From: Halicephalobus mephisto
Taxonomy: Eukaryota; Nematoda; Chromadorea; Rhabditida; Panagrolaimidae
Reading direction: 5' to 3'
Length of the DNA stretch: 64,000 bases
Assembly: GCA_009193035.1 (NCBI GenBank)
Contig: SWDT01000016.1
Location: forward strand, 62,001-126,000
A program made the position numbers and the translations under genes. This document shows, piece by piece, positions 1-11,149 of the stretch; position 1 is the stretch's first letter; the number at the start of each line of letters is the position of its first letter. The notes beneath the pieces were generated by a model. That model made no database searches. It had not been told where the DNA came from and was given only the letters and a program-made list of their open reading frames with translations.

Positions 1-1048
1 AATATCAGATTAATTAATGTATCAGCATCATCATCGAGATCTAAGTCTAAGCCTAAATCCAATCTAAATCTAACCTATCATAATTAGAATGACTACTAAT
101 AGTTGGGATATATAAGTTAGCCAAACTTGTCTTTAAAGATAGATATGTAAAGTAGTTGATAAGACGACAACTTCTACTAAGATTAAGAAATTGCCAAAAA
201 TACAAGGAATTTATATACTATTATTTTGTAATTTCGGTTATTTTTATTATGACACTTTTGATTTTTAATATTTACTTATTTTTATCTATATGCTTCTAAA
301 AATGAAGATAATAACAATGGATAATTTCAAGAAAGTTGGAGAAAAGAACTGGCACAATGTAAAATATTAGTTTCTCATTGGTAACAGTTTTGTTTTGGAA
401 TCTTTCTTGTCCATCTTCGACTCGGTTTACATAGGTGTGAGACACACAGATTCGAAACTGTTCATTAATATCGAGTTCTTTTATTTTCGACTGTGACGAC
501 AGTAAGAAATTGTCTATTAAACATAAGCAAAGGAGTAACGTAGTAATAAAAAGTATCCAACTTCTTTCCAAAGAAGAGTGAAGCAGATAAATGACAGATC
601 AACAGGCTTTCACCCTCTTTTCAAAGATTAAGATTCTCCACCAAACAATTAAATAAATGATGTGTTTAAAAGTAAGGCTATCGATGAATACATTTCTAAA
701 TTGTGTACTTTAAGGAAATTTTTAGTAATTGTACACCCTTGTTTTTTCAACATGACCTATTCTACTTTATGACTAACTTACTAATAAAGAGAATTATAGT
801 TTATACGTAAGTTAAAACAATTACAGTTATATTATCTAGATTCTAAAAACTGGGGTGTAAGGGAAGTAACATTAACTAACGAAATGATGTGAAACTTAAA
901 TCTTTATAATAGTGTTCATTGTAATTAAGTATCTAATTGCCTCAAATTCTATATTAAAGGAGTGGACTTTAGTAAGCTTTATTCTACACCACATATCTCC
1001 ATATCCGTAACTGAACTTTAAATATATCAATTTCTATCATCAAACTGG
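1..1048. other. AT-rich flank, no confident gene
   Basis: No recognisable gene. A 91-codon minus-strand frame at 296-571 starts with a hydrophobic stretch (FITTLLLCLCLIDNFLL) that could be a signal peptide, followed by a polar part with an N-glycosylation-like NKT. Nothing around it supports expression and I know no family for it. It could be a short secreted peptide or chance. Confidence 0.3.
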
Positions 1049-2189
1049 TTACATATTGGTAACTTTCCTCCAGAACTTCTTCACGTTCTTTCTGTATTCT
1101 GGAACACTGATCATCATCAAAATAGTAGTAACAGCGGGTTCACATTCCATCAGAGCAATAAAGGGCAGCACAAAATAAATATCTAGCAAGCTAAATATAA
1201 TCAATCCAATTAGAGGAATGGATAACATCACACAATGAGAAGTTAGTTGGACAATCATGGTTTTCTGGATTCCTTGGAAGGCAGTTTTCTGTTCACTTTG
1301 GAAGTTGGTCCGACGAAGAAACACCATAACCTTGTAGTTGAAGAAGACAGCAAAGGAGAAGCTGATGGTCGTTAGAATAGCATAGCATGCTGCACTAATA
1401 AAAAAATAAGGAGAGAACTAAAAACAATAAGTTAAACTCTTCCCTATGAACATTTAATAGCGGTGCACACTTAGTGGTTAAAATGCTATGAGCATTATTC
1501 AGAATCTTTATCGATAAATCTATTGAAGCAAGTTTCGATAATGTTACAAGCAACCTCAAACATTGTTCTTGCAGTCAATAGGCTGATAGTTTGAAAAGTG
1601 ATCTCAATGACCTAATAAAATTAAAACCAACCACTTTAGCTCCAGCTATGTTCCAATATCGCCCTTCTTCGTTCCCCACTAAATACGGCCTCATCTTAAT
1701 ATCCATTAACTCTATCGGTGATGATTCAAAAGCTGCATATAAAAAAGTAATTGACCCAATGTTGCAAGTAATAGCAATAAAATACAGCAATATCCTCATT
1801 GTGAAATGAACATTCTGGTTTTTACAGATCAGCAAATATCGGATATAGAAAGGAATCGATATTACATACAGACACAAACCTGCCATGAAAATAAAGCTTA
1901 AAACAAGAAGTTTGTTAATAAACGGATCAAGTTCGTAATCAAAACTAGTGATGGCAAAGGTATGAAAGCCATGCCTGGAGAAAACGTCCAGTTTTAATAT
2001 AGCAGTGATTATAGAGAAAATGAGATCGAAAATACTATTACTGGCAACAGCGAAGAAGTACCCTTCGATCGTTTTGTTCTTCTTGGAAAACAGAATCAGT
2101 CCGATGAAAAAGAGCATCAGACAGATCCCAAAGTAGGAAACTATACTTGTAACTGTGATGATTAGGGTACTCACCGGGTTGGCAGACAT
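1049..2189 (-). CDS. Nematode seven-transmembrane chemoreceptor, copy 1
   Basis: Predicted G-protein-coupled chemosensory receptor of the nematode serpentine superfamily; the subfamily is not certain. Two exons: 1635-2189 and 1049-1417. The start is the Met at 2189, because MSAN aligns with the MSAR start of the neighbouring paralogue at 5506; an upstream in-frame Met exists at 2207. The acceptor (TTTTTAG before TTC TCT CCT) is clear. The donor next to 1635 was chosen because it gives 307 residues, exactly the paralogue's length. Multiple hydrophobic segments are seen, with an IPFYIRYLLICKN block after TM3 and a shared MRPYL..NEEGRYWN loop. The C-terminus contains PAVTTILMMISVPEYRK. Ligand unknown. 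The donor position is the weak point. Confidence 0.75.
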
Positions 2190-3885
2190 TATTGAAAAGA
2201 AATACAAATGTAGACCGACAGAGGTAGATGAAGAACGGAAGCTAACACTTTCTTAAGCCTAAACTAAAATTTTGTATATAAGTAGTATGATAAAATACAA
2301 ACTCGAAAGTCAGAATAAGCAACATAAATTTCTCTCGCGAACACAGATGAGGTATTAATATTCGCTTTTGAAAAAGAATATTTTGTATTATCATTTATAT
2401 TCTCTTCGATAAGAGATTACAGTAGTTTTTAGGGGAAAGGCGATTTGTTGTTTCCTTCCGAAGGATTTTCTTCAATGAATACCATATTTACTCATTTGTG
2501 TCGTGGAGTAGCGAGTACTGTACAGGTGGCAATTACTGCTAGGTGTTGTTGTGGAACGTGTATCAGCTTCTGATGTGAGATCTCTAAAAGTCTATAAAAG
2601 TCCTGTTGTTCTTGAAAGCAAGTAGAATTAGGCTCGGAATCTCAGTATTTGAAGAAAGTCTGCCAACTGCCTCAGTACCGCGTGGCAGAAAAATAGAGAC
2701 TATCCCTGTTCAATTTTTCCTTGCATCTTGTATTTGTGACTAAGTTATTTCCTAAGATATTGTATTGTACTTTCTTACTGAACAAAGAAGGAGTATTTCC
2801 TAATTAGAACCCGAGTGGAGCACGTCAGCATTCACAACAGGTATATTTCAATTAATTCAAGAACGAAAGCTACTTTTTTACATTACAACAGAAGTAGTGG
2901 GATCTTACTTTGTTCTTCGCTCAAAAACAGGTTTTGACTATATCAATGACAAAAGAGAAAACCTACAAAAATTGTTTGAATGTTTGTTTTTTAAGTTTAA
3001 TCTTTTTATCCTTATAAAAGTTTAAAAAATGAACGGAAAATGCATAAGAAATGCAATGAAAGATAAATTGTGCTTATCCTCGGTCTTACGACAATGTGAT
3101 CAGAATATGAAAGATATTCATCGCAGCTATAAAATGACAAGGACAAGAAACTATCTAGATTTTTTGACAACTTAGTTCAAATTATTATTCATCCTCTGCA
3201 TACAGGTCGGTTACTTATTTTTTGTAAGATACATAACAACACGAGTTATTTTTTAAATTTTTATGTAGCAAGAACTTGGAAACGCGTAAAGTCCGGCGAA
3301 TGAAAGGATAAAAAACAGGATGTTGACATCAAAAAGAACAATTTAATATCTCATTAATACTTTTAAAGATTCATTTCAGGTAGCTCTATATTTTTTGTCC
3401 GAAGTCTTAGCACAGAAAAATAAGATAATTTTCAAATTCCTACAAAAAGTATCTACTACGAAATAATCAAACTTGTAGATTTCTACTCTGAAGCTGAAAT
3501 TAGGGATTAGTCTTTAGAATTCTGACAGCCAATAAATATACTAAATAAAGTCTAATCATCTAAGGTTCTTTTTGAATAACACTTATTTGTCAAGCTTCTC
3601 CATTTTCACAAATCCTATTACTTCATTCTGAATGCTTTTTCTTCAATTCTGAGGAAATCTAAAATTCTATGTGAGAGTTCTACACAAAAAAATGTAAATT
3701 TTCTTTCAATGACTGTCAAAATATTAAAATACTGGCTATAGAAGTAATTTGTAATTGCCAAATGCCAGATGTCTAAATTGTGAGTTACATCATTAGAGAA
3801 ATGCAACTTAACAAATTTTCTACTAAACCGAATATCTGGATATCCGAAAGTAAACTTGATGCTTTTATTTCTATTATCCAGCAAG
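2190..3885. other. Intergenic, upstream of chemoreceptor copy 1
   Basis: AT-rich and without a supported gene. An 88-codon minus frame at 3618-3884 has no family features. The region presumably contains the promoter of chemoreceptor copy 1 (start at 2189). Confidence 0.4.
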
Positions 3886-4253
3886 TTATATTTTAATTAT
3901 TTTATTGAAAAACTTCTTTAAGTACTTTTGGTATTCTGGGACACCAGTCAATGTCAAAATTGTAAGTATAGTTGGACCGCATTCAATTAACATAGTGAAA
4001 GGTACAAATAGGGAATACCTAGTAGATTAAATGAAATTAATCCAATTAGAGGAATGGATAACATCACACAATGAGAAGTTAGTTGGACAATCATGGTCTG
4101 CTGGATTCCTTGGAAGGCAGTTTTCTGTTCACTTTGGAAGTTGGTCCGACGAAGAAACACCATAACCTTGTAGTTGAAGAAGACAGCAAAGGAGAAGCTG
4201 ATGGTCGTTAGAATAGCATAGCATGCTGCACTAACACAAAAATAAGGAGATAA
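3886..4253 (-). pseudogene. Chemoreceptor 3' exon duplicate, frameshifted
   Basis: A second copy of the last exon of chemoreceptor copy 1. About 230 bp at 4035-4260 is nearly identical to 1200-1425, including the intron-side sequence beyond the acceptor, so this was a DNA-level duplication and not a retrocopy. Between the shared blocks it is one base shorter than copy 1 (around 4010-4025), which breaks the frame. On either side of the shift the reading is still receptor-like (GIQQTMIVQLTSH, then ECGPTILTILTLTGVPEY, stop at 3886). No matching first exon lies upstream, since the next gene begins its own 3' end at 4583. A broken partial copy is the best reading. Confidence 0.75.
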
Positions 4254-4582
4254 CTAAAAACAAGTTAAACTCTTCCCTATGAACATTTAGCATGTTTAGA
4301 TTTGATAACTAGAAAAAGTACTTTTTGGAAAATTCTGAATATTATCCAAGATCTTTATATTCGAAAATTTACTGGACGGAATTTGACACTTAATTTTTTG
4401 GGCTCATGGGAAAATTAAGTATAATCTGTTTTCTGAAGGTAATAAATTCACTTGAACGAATTATTATGAATTTTATTCCATTTAGCACAACAGAAATGAA
4501 AAAAATAAAACATCAGGATATGAATTCAAAGACGAACGTTCAATGAGCGTGTAGCTTGAATTTGAGGTTACTGTTGTTTTCT
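4254..4582. other. Spacer between chemoreceptor copies
   Basis: Begins with a duplicated piece of the chemoreceptor copy 1 intron (to about 4290) and is otherwise AT-rich without coding signal. It includes the 3' flank of the intronless chemoreceptor. Confidence 0.4.
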
Positions 4583-5506
4583 TTATTTAAAAATCATTAC
4601 AATTAAGTCAACAAAGTCCCTAATCTTCTCTCTATACTGTGAAACAGAGAGTATTGTACATGTCGTCATTACCGCCGGGCACATTTTAATTAAACCAAGA
4701 GCAAAGGTGAGTTCCTGGAAGCCTAATATGGAACCAACGGACACTCCTGACAGAGGAAGAACAACGAAGCAACACTGAACGATTGATTGAACCACCATGG
4801 TTTTTTGAAGAGCGAAGTAGTTTGCTCTTTCAGACTCGGAGAAGTGGTTGAGGTTTAGAGCTTTGAATACCTTTATATTGAAATATAGTACTGCCATGAA
4901 GTTGATGGTTATGCTAATGGGTGTAAATAAAAAAACAGTCACCGTTCCAGGCGCGACAAGCTTCAGAGCAACAAAATTCCAGAAGCGACCTTCAGAATTC
5001 GGAAGAAGATAAGGCCTCATTTGAAGGTCCTCCAATTCTCGAGATGGTGGAATAAAGCACAAATTTAAACCAATAACAATGATCATTACACAAGAAATAG
5101 GGGGAATGTATAGCAAAGCCACAGTTGACATACTTATGGATTTATTTTTGCAGATAATCAAGTATCGCACTGCGAAGGGAACAGACATACAGTACATGGA
5201 CAAACAGGATGTGAAAACAAAAACTGAGCACATAATTCTGATGACGAAATGTGGCTTCTCATGATCGAAGCCAGCAACACCAAATATGTAGTAGCCTTTG
5301 TGAACAATATTGTCTACCTTTAGAAACACTGCGGAGATGGCAAACACCAGGTCAAATACACAATTCTGGGTAATCGAATAAGTGTAGTACTCTATTTTTC
5401 TTTCTTTTCTTGTAGAATACAGAATACAAAGAAAACCAACCGTTAAGCATACTCCGACAACAGAAACCCAGAAAATTATCTCGAGAAAAAGCTCTCGAGC
5501 ACTCAT
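4583..5506 (-). CDS. Nematode seven-transmembrane chemoreceptor, copy 2
   Basis: A single uninterrupted frame of 307 residues, the same length as copy 1, which has an intron at the position near ALKL in this protein. Predicted membrane chemosensory receptor. Hydrophobic segments are spread along the protein; visible blocks are MSVPFAVRYLIICKN after TM3, MRPYLLPNSEGRFWN in an extracellular loop, KTMVVQSIVQCC before TM6 and SVSQYREKIRDF at the C-terminus. Copies 1 and 2 are clearly related but well diverged. Intron loss here, or gain in copy 1, cannot be decided from the window. Ligand and expressing cells unknown. Confidence 0.85.
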   Translation of the reverse strand: MSARELFLEIIFWVSVVGVCLTVGFLCILYSTRKERKIEYYTYSITQNCVFDLVFAISAVFLKVDNIVHKGYYIFGVAGFDHEKPHFVIRIMCSVFVFTSCLSMYCMSVPFAVRYLIICKNKSISMSTVALLYIPPISCVMIIVIGLNLCFIPPSRELEDLQMRPYLLPNSEGRFWNFVALKLVAPGTVTVFLFTPISITINFMAVLYFNIKVFKALNLNHFSESERANYFALQKTMVVQSIVQCCFVVLPLSGVSVGSILGFQELTFALGLIKMCPAVMTTCTILSVSQYREKIRDFVDLIVMIFK

Positions 5507-6956
5507 GACGAAATAGTGGTCTGAAGAAACAATGATTCTAGTGATATTTGTTTTTAACAGACAATTAGGTCATTACTAGAGTTCTAAAAATTATTATCAT
5601 AACGAAACTACTTTTATATTTTTACTCAATAAATATTAAACACAAAATATCCGAATATTTCCTTTATTATGAAAGAAAAAGAATCCTGCAAGTGGTCATT
5701 ACTGCTGGATACATTTTAATTAACCTAAAGGTAAATATGTGACTTTTCTCAATTCAAATACAGATCTAGTTTTGTCAGTAAAAGTATAGTGATTATTAAA
5801 CAGCACTGAGTCTATAATTTAATGACAATGGTCTTCTTAAGATTGAAACATATTATTTTTTCTCGTTTCTGTTTATGATTTCATGTTAAACACTTTCAAC
5901 ACTCGTGGGCTGGAGCAAAGCGTTGTAATAAGTAATCATACAGTAAATGGTCGGGGTGCATAATAACACTAAAGCTGACTTTAATTAAATGTCTGGCTTT
6001 GATGCTATATATAATTATTCGGTGTTCGACATCTATGATAAGCATGTCATGAGGGAAATTAGGAATAATTCTTCTATCGAGACTACTTCGGCGTGAATTC
6101 CTATTAATTTTTAGAGAACGCGGTAATTTTAGGTTTTAGATGTCGATTTCAGAAAATTCCACTTAATAGAAATTCAAAAATTTAACCTGAGAGCATGCCT
6201 GAATTTCCTCATTCGAGCTTTCACTTTCCCTAGTTCAAATTTGTTGGAATCCACGGCCAATTGAGAAATATCTATATACAGATAGTGTACTAATCACAAT
6301 ATTAAATGGATTTTCGCATTTACCTTACTGAATTTTTGAAATCGTATCTCGATGATTTGTACGTTATAGCAAACGGAACGATGTCATTAGGTAAATGTGG
6401 ATAGCATCAGCTTCAATTATAACTTATATTGTTTCCAAAGCTGGATCTGGAGAAGATATTGGCAATAGACACGAAAGATTGTCTTTTTTAACTACCCATT
6501 TTGGAAGTCTCTTTTGATGCTTTGGAGCAATTCCATCATAAAAAACAGCAATTTAACATTAGTAAAAATAATGCTTGTTTAATTTTCAGCAAAAAGAACT
6601 TGGAAGAGTATGAACCTCACTTTCAACCATAACAGATACCGTACTTTTAGCATCGTTGATGTATTGTGGGATTATATCAGAATAAATGTCTTTTAAATAC
6701 GAGCTCTTGCGTATCCATTCAGTGTAACCATAATGGTTGTAAGATAGTTCTCTCACGACTCGCACTGCTCTTAAAATTTCCCCCTTTTAAATCTGTTTTC
6801 TGGTTGCCATATTAGACTCATCCAACTACCAAATAAGCCGTGTTAAAAATAAAGCCAATCATATAAAAGAGAAGTTGCGAGGGAATAAACCCCGACAACC
6901 ACCTTGCATTCTTTTGAAAAACGCACAAGCACACAATAAAAGAACTTCTTTTTCGT
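5507..6956. other. Intergenic with a chemoreceptor relic
   Basis: No intact gene. The left part (about 5690-5900) is a decayed chemoreceptor piece, listed separately. The rest is AT-rich sequence that I cannot assign. Confidence 0.4.
5690..5900 (-). pseudogene. Decayed chemoreceptor fragment
   Basis: On the plus strand, blocks such as TACATTTTAATTAA and the stretch around AACAGCACTGA...ACAATGGTCTTCTTAAGA follow, in order and spacing, 4670-4810 of the intact intronless receptor (coding for its last third). Frames are broken throughout. It is a fourth member of the local chemoreceptor family. Confidence 0.5.
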
Positions 6957-7063
6957 TTATAAGCTCCGCTTTAGCAGAGCATTCCAAAATTTATGGTTAT
7001 TCTCGCCACAAGATTGCTCAAGAGCGGAATTCAATGTTTACCTCAAACTTGGGTAATTAAACC
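6957..7063 (-). ncRNA. sls-1: SL1 spliced-leader RNA gene, copy A
   Basis: Reading on the minus strand from 7063, the first 22 nt (7063-7042) are the canonical nematode SL1 leader: GGTTTAATTACCCAAGTTTG plus AG. They are followed directly by the GT of the trans-splicing donor. TACC at leader positions 9-12 can pair with GGTA across the donor, as in known SL1 stem I. An Sm site AATTTTGGAA follows about 70 nt from the start, then a 3' hairpin (GCTCTGC, loop TAAA, GCGGAGC). Total about 103-107 nt. The SL1 snRNP donates the leader to the 5' ends of many nematode mRNAs. Identical over about 107 nt to copy B, which faces away from it. No 5S rRNA gene is seen nearby, unlike C. elegans, where SL1 sits in the 5S repeat. 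Confidence 0.95.
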
Positions 7064-7360
7064 GAAGAGAAACTCATCGCTTCGGCTCCTCTAGCGAACC
7101 AATACTTTTCGTTAAATGAATGCTGGTCGATGCAGTCATCTCAGCGAAACATAGCAAGCAGATATGAGCGCTGGAGGAAGCCAAACAGAAAGAAGGACTG
7201 ACTGGCCTGCCTCCGACCCGAAAAGAATTTTCATCGCAGTTATGTTTGTCTGCCTTTCTCCCCGTAATCTCTCTTCTTTCCGAATATTGGCTATCGCCCA
7301 ACATTCATTTAACCAAAAAGGTTCATCAGGTAGAACATTTGAAGCGACGACTTTCTCTTC
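7064..7360. promoter_or_regulatory. Shared bidirectional SL1 promoter region
   Basis: The 297-bp spacer between the two divergent SL1 genes. Its two ends are related as an inverted repeat although its centre is not. Upstream of each gene is a conserved block reading outward ATCG(a/c)CCA followed by a variable base and CATTCATTTAAC, then AAAA after one variable base. It lies at about 7293-7317 for the plus copy and 7107-7131 for the minus copy, at -69 to -44 from each RNA start. That distance matches the proximal sequence element of nematode snRNA and SL RNA genes. A second shared block (GAAGCGA..A.TTTCTCTTC) abuts each start. Assignment as a PSE is inferred from position and conservation. Confidence 0.7.
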
Positions 7361-7467
7361 GGTTTAATTACCCAAGTTTGAGGTAAACATTGAATTCCGC
7401 TCTTGAGCAATCTTGTGGCGAGAATAACCATAAATTTTGGAATGCTCTGCTAAAGCGGAGCTTATAA
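7361..7467 (+). ncRNA. sls-1: SL1 spliced-leader RNA gene, copy B
   Basis: The plus-strand partner of the SL1 gene at 6957-7063. Leader at 7361-7382, donor GT at 7383, Sm site AATTTTGGAA at 7433-7442, 3' hairpin at 7444-7461. The two genes stay identical until just past the 3' hairpin (to about 7467) and then diverge, which suggests recent duplication or ongoing gene conversion across the palindrome. Translating this locus gives several short frames that are only shadows of the RNA gene. Confidence 0.95.
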
Positions 7468-8796
7468 GTGAAATGTAAACCAAAGTTTGGTTAATGGATA
7501 TCTTTAGGATGTTTTCAACATTTTTCCTATTGGATTTCATATTTACATTTTTAAAAGGACTAAATCGGATCATGTTGAAGCAAAGTAGTGTCCATGCATT
7601 TAATAAACGATTTGGCAATTATTGTTTTCAGCTGTGTTAAAAAAACAACAAAGTGGAAATTTGCACAAAATGTTCAAAAAAGTTAAAACAATGGGAAAGT
7701 GTTTTTTCTCCGCTTATGAAATGATCATCTATTTTTGGTGTACCAGCATTTTTAGAAGAGTATGGACATTCACTCTTTTTGGACAAAGTGGAATCGCACC
7801 AATTTTTCCACTTTGTCTATTGCTATGAAATCTCATGCAACCCAAAAGCTCTTCTTTTTAAATTTCTTGGTTTCTTATTTACCAGTGATAATGAAGCATG
7901 TATTTTTTCAATATCTCTATTTCAATTTTAGATAAAATATTTGACGATTACCGATAAATTATAAAATAACTATCAAATGGTTTTAAACTGGTTGTTCAAG
8001 TTTCCTCAATATTATTTTTCCTAGACGACATTGCAAATTATTCGGATCTTGAACTCCAGGAATAAACCTTTGTAAATTTTCCATAATAGAGATCAACTCA
8101 TCTTCTGAAGTCAACGCAAACGGACCACCACCTTACTGCAACGCTGGACCTGTGGATGATAGTCTCTTTCATTAACGCTCCGACTTTTAAATTAGTTAAT
8201 TTGATTGTACTTTTTCACTTCGGCATTAATCCAATAAATACGGTGTTTCTCTTTGATACTTTTTGTGACAACATTTTTATACGTTGTTATTATTAAAGCA
8301 AATTGATTTGACATGCTGTCCTAATGTAATTGTCGTCCGGTAATTGTTCTCGATTCCTCGTATAGTGCTAAATTTAGTTTTAAAGTGACGTCATTTATGC
8401 CTTTGAGTTTCGGTTTTAATTTTTCTTCCAATCTAACTTGGATGAACGGAAACTGGAGAATTAGATACCAGACAACCAGTTAAAGAATATTTTTCTTTTC
8501 TTGCTTAACTGGAGTCCATATATTATCCTTTAACCAATATCTCCGAAAGTTCCGATTGTGAAAATTGAGAACCTTTATTCATTGCGGAAAATAATTAAAT
8601 TCTGATCAATTTTCAGTAAATAAATCACTGGAAAATCTTTGAGAACCATGGAAATTACTGGGAAAGGTAGATGTGACTGGATTTAATTTTTCATTGACGA
8701 CTAAAGCATTCATTTGAAAGGTTTTCTTTTGACTACGCTAGTGTAAAGGAAATTAATTTCGAATAATTAGGAATACTGGGTGCTGGAGTAGTGAGA
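7468..8796. other. Intergenic between SL1 pair and gpb-2
   Basis: No supported gene. A 68-codon plus frame at 7622-7828 has no family signature. It contains the hairpin at 7782-7817. The right end is the 3' flank of gpb-2. Confidence 0.4.
7782..7817. repeat. 12-bp perfect inverted repeat
   Basis: GACAAAGTGGAA and its exact reverse complement are separated by 12 nt. It could fold into a hairpin; a related word (ACAAAGTGGAAA) occurs singly near 7650. Function unknown; possibly a mobile-element scrap. Confidence 0.5.
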
Positions 8797-10302
8797 TCAA
8801 GCCCAGATCTGAAACCAATTTTGCCGTACAGTCAATGTGTCAATAAAAATAGAACTCACTCTGATAGTGCAGTCCCATGAAGCCGTGCAGATAGCAGTGC
8901 CGTCGGGACTTGTCCTGAGACAGGATATTCTGTTTTCATGTCCGTAAAGGATCATTTGACGGACGCACTTCAGAGTATCCCAAACCCCGACTCTGTAGTC
9001 GCCATATCCAGCAAAGAGGATTCTTCCTGGAAAATTAGGGTTAGAAAGCCCCCATATGAACTATGAAAAGTAAGCTTTTTGACATGAAAACTAAATTCCA
9101 AATTCCCAATCTGTTTTCATATACAAGAACGAAACTTCGGGTTCTTTAAAATGATTTTCATATATGAATCATTGTTAGAACGACTTACCGCTAACACTAA
9201 AGTCGACTCCGTTGACAGGGAACAAGATTGACTCCTTTTCATATACACAAACTTGTCTATCAGCTCTGAGATCAAATAATCTGCAAGTAGCGTCGTCTGA
9301 CCCTGTGGCGAAAGCGTCCCCATTCGGGTGGAATCTCAAGGTATTAATATCTGCCTCATGCCCTTCAAAACTCTGGACGCATTGCCCTGTCCTAATATCC
9401 CAAACTAATGCGTGTCTATCAGCGCCTCCGGAAATGAAGATGTTTCCCGTATCACATTTTGGAATGTCTATCGCGAATACGTCTCCAGTATGTCCATGGA
9501 AGTTCTGTATCATCTGTCCAGACTCCACATCCCAAATGGCACAAGTAGAATCCCCAGATCCCGTCAGAAGCAGGTTGTCTGACCGGAGAAACGTGCAGCA
9601 CGACATGTAGCTCGTGTGAGTAGCTACGGAGCGCTTCTTCTGGAGGATATCGTCTTCGAAGGAGAGCGGGACAACGGAGCACTTGTTGTCGAGTCCTCCA
9701 CAGGCGATCATCTGGCCGGAGGGAGCATAAGCACAGGCCATGACCCAAGTTGTTGGCATCGTCAAAGCGTGTTCCTTGTTTGTCGTGAACCCGTCCCAGA
9801 CGATGACCTTGCCGTCTTGAGAACTGGAGACAATATGGCGTTTATCCAAGGACCAGTCCATGCAAAGGACCTTGGAAGCATGGCCTTTGAGGATCCGTCT
9901 TTGCTTAATGTTCAGGGATGTGAGGGGTTCTAGTCTCTCGGCAGCTTGCTGGATAGGGATATCATTGAGCTTTTGTCTTTCGGCTTCAAGTTTCCGTCTG
10001 AGCTCCTCCGCTTCCCGAGCAAGGGCTTCAATAGCATCGGCATTCCTGAAAGTCAACATGAGCAAGGCGATAAGAGTAGTTTCTTCTATAGATAACGGAA
10101 ATAAATCAAATTTACAATCTTCTGTATGATAAAAGTACACAAACCTCGTTGCATTATCCATGGTTATACTAGGAATAACTGCAGAAGTGGATGGCTTTGG
10201 ACTTTCGGGGGCTTGCTGAGGTTTCCTGGGAGCAGAAGCGGCAGAAGTCGACGGCTTGTCTTCGAGGAGGACGGGCTCGTTGGAGCTGCTTGCCTCGCTC
10301 AT
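8797..10302 (-). CDS. gpb-2: G-protein beta-5 subunit (Gbeta5, GPB-2)
   Basis: A WD40 seven-blade G beta subunit of the Gbeta5 class, which pairs with the GGL domain of R7-type RGS proteins to speed up Go/Gq inactivation in neurons and muscle. Exons: 10145-10302, 9189-10045, 8860-9026 and a last 12-nt exon 8797-8808 encoding Ile-Trp-Ala-stop. Total 397 residues. Seen: a Ser/Pro-rich N-terminal extension of about 50 residues, a coiled coil ([20 protein letters not shown]), then WD repeats with Gbeta5 hallmarks such as [40 protein letters not shown] and [16 protein letters not shown]. All exon joins keep frame. A TTCTTCTAG acceptor lies just before the start codon and may receive a spliced leader. 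Family assignment is secure; Gbeta5 rather than Gbeta1 follows from the coiled coil and insertions. Confidence 0.93.
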
Positions 10303-10507
10303 TCGCCGAGCGACAGATCCTAGAAGAAATGAAATTAATAATTCACATACAAGAACAATTCTAGAATATTATCATGTAAACATAGGTTATACAACCTCAC
10401 GACTAACAGGAAAACCAAAATCAATATATGAAAAACGGTTTAAAACTTATTTTTAGTGACGAAATCTCTATGCAAAACAATACAAAACTTGAAAATATTA
10501 TATATTA

Positions 10508-10690
10508 TCGGAAAAACTAGAGTCTAGAGTCTTTGTTGTCGAGTTCATCCAGCGGCCAAAGCAGAGAAGCTTGGACGTGAAGTCGTCCCGGACAAACACT
10601 GGACTTGGGGACAAACGCCAGTTGACTCAGCCAGCTTCTATCAAAGAAGATGGAAGGGTTCTCTTTGAGCTTCTTGGTGGGATTTAATGC
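10508..10690 (-). other. Possible orphan terminal exon
   Basis: A GC-richer island on the minus strand reads as an open stretch ending in a stop at about 10520, with composition typical of real protein (KENPSIFFDRSWLSQLAF, then KSSVCPGRLHVQASLLWPLD). It lies about 200 bp upstream of gpb-2 on the same strand, so it could be the 3' end of an upstream operon gene or a gene relic. The opposite strand is also partly open (AKAEKLGREVVPDKHWTWGQ). I do not recognise either reading. Confidence 0.25.
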
Positions 10691-11149
10691 CAATGAACAC
10701 GTTAAAAGTAGGAGTTAATTGAGAGACCAGTAGAATGGATAATGAACAAGGAAGTCGGTAACTATTATTTAACTTATTTTTATATAATGTAAATGGGGAG
10801 TTTTTCTTACTGAAAGTTGAGGAATTTAGTCAAAGTGAAAGTTATGACGGAAATGTTAAAATCTAGTGAAATTTCTGTGAATTCTAATATTGAGAATGAA
10901 TTTATTCGAAGAGATACATTAACGCTGAATTTTCTGTTTTCTTCAAGGTCCAAATCAGCTACAAAGTAGTAATTTCAGATTTTCCTTATAAATACTAAAT
11001 TTTACTTTTCCGAAAGAGTTGAGTAAATCGAGAAATCTATTCCTGACTTTTGAAATTGCGAAAGATAGCTTGGTTGATCTCAGAGAATTACATTTCAGTT
11101 GAATTTAAAACTGAAAATAAAGATAATCATTCTGATTGTGAAATATACA

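Noticed and set aside
7074..7828. Several 67-84 codon frames around the SL1 genes
   Set aside because: They read through the SL1 RNA genes and their palindromic flanks; the repeated ISSALAEHSKIYGYSRHKIA is simply translated SL RNA.
9212..9933. Plus-strand frames of 105-132 codons over gpb-2
   Set aside because: Antisense shadows of the WD40 exon.
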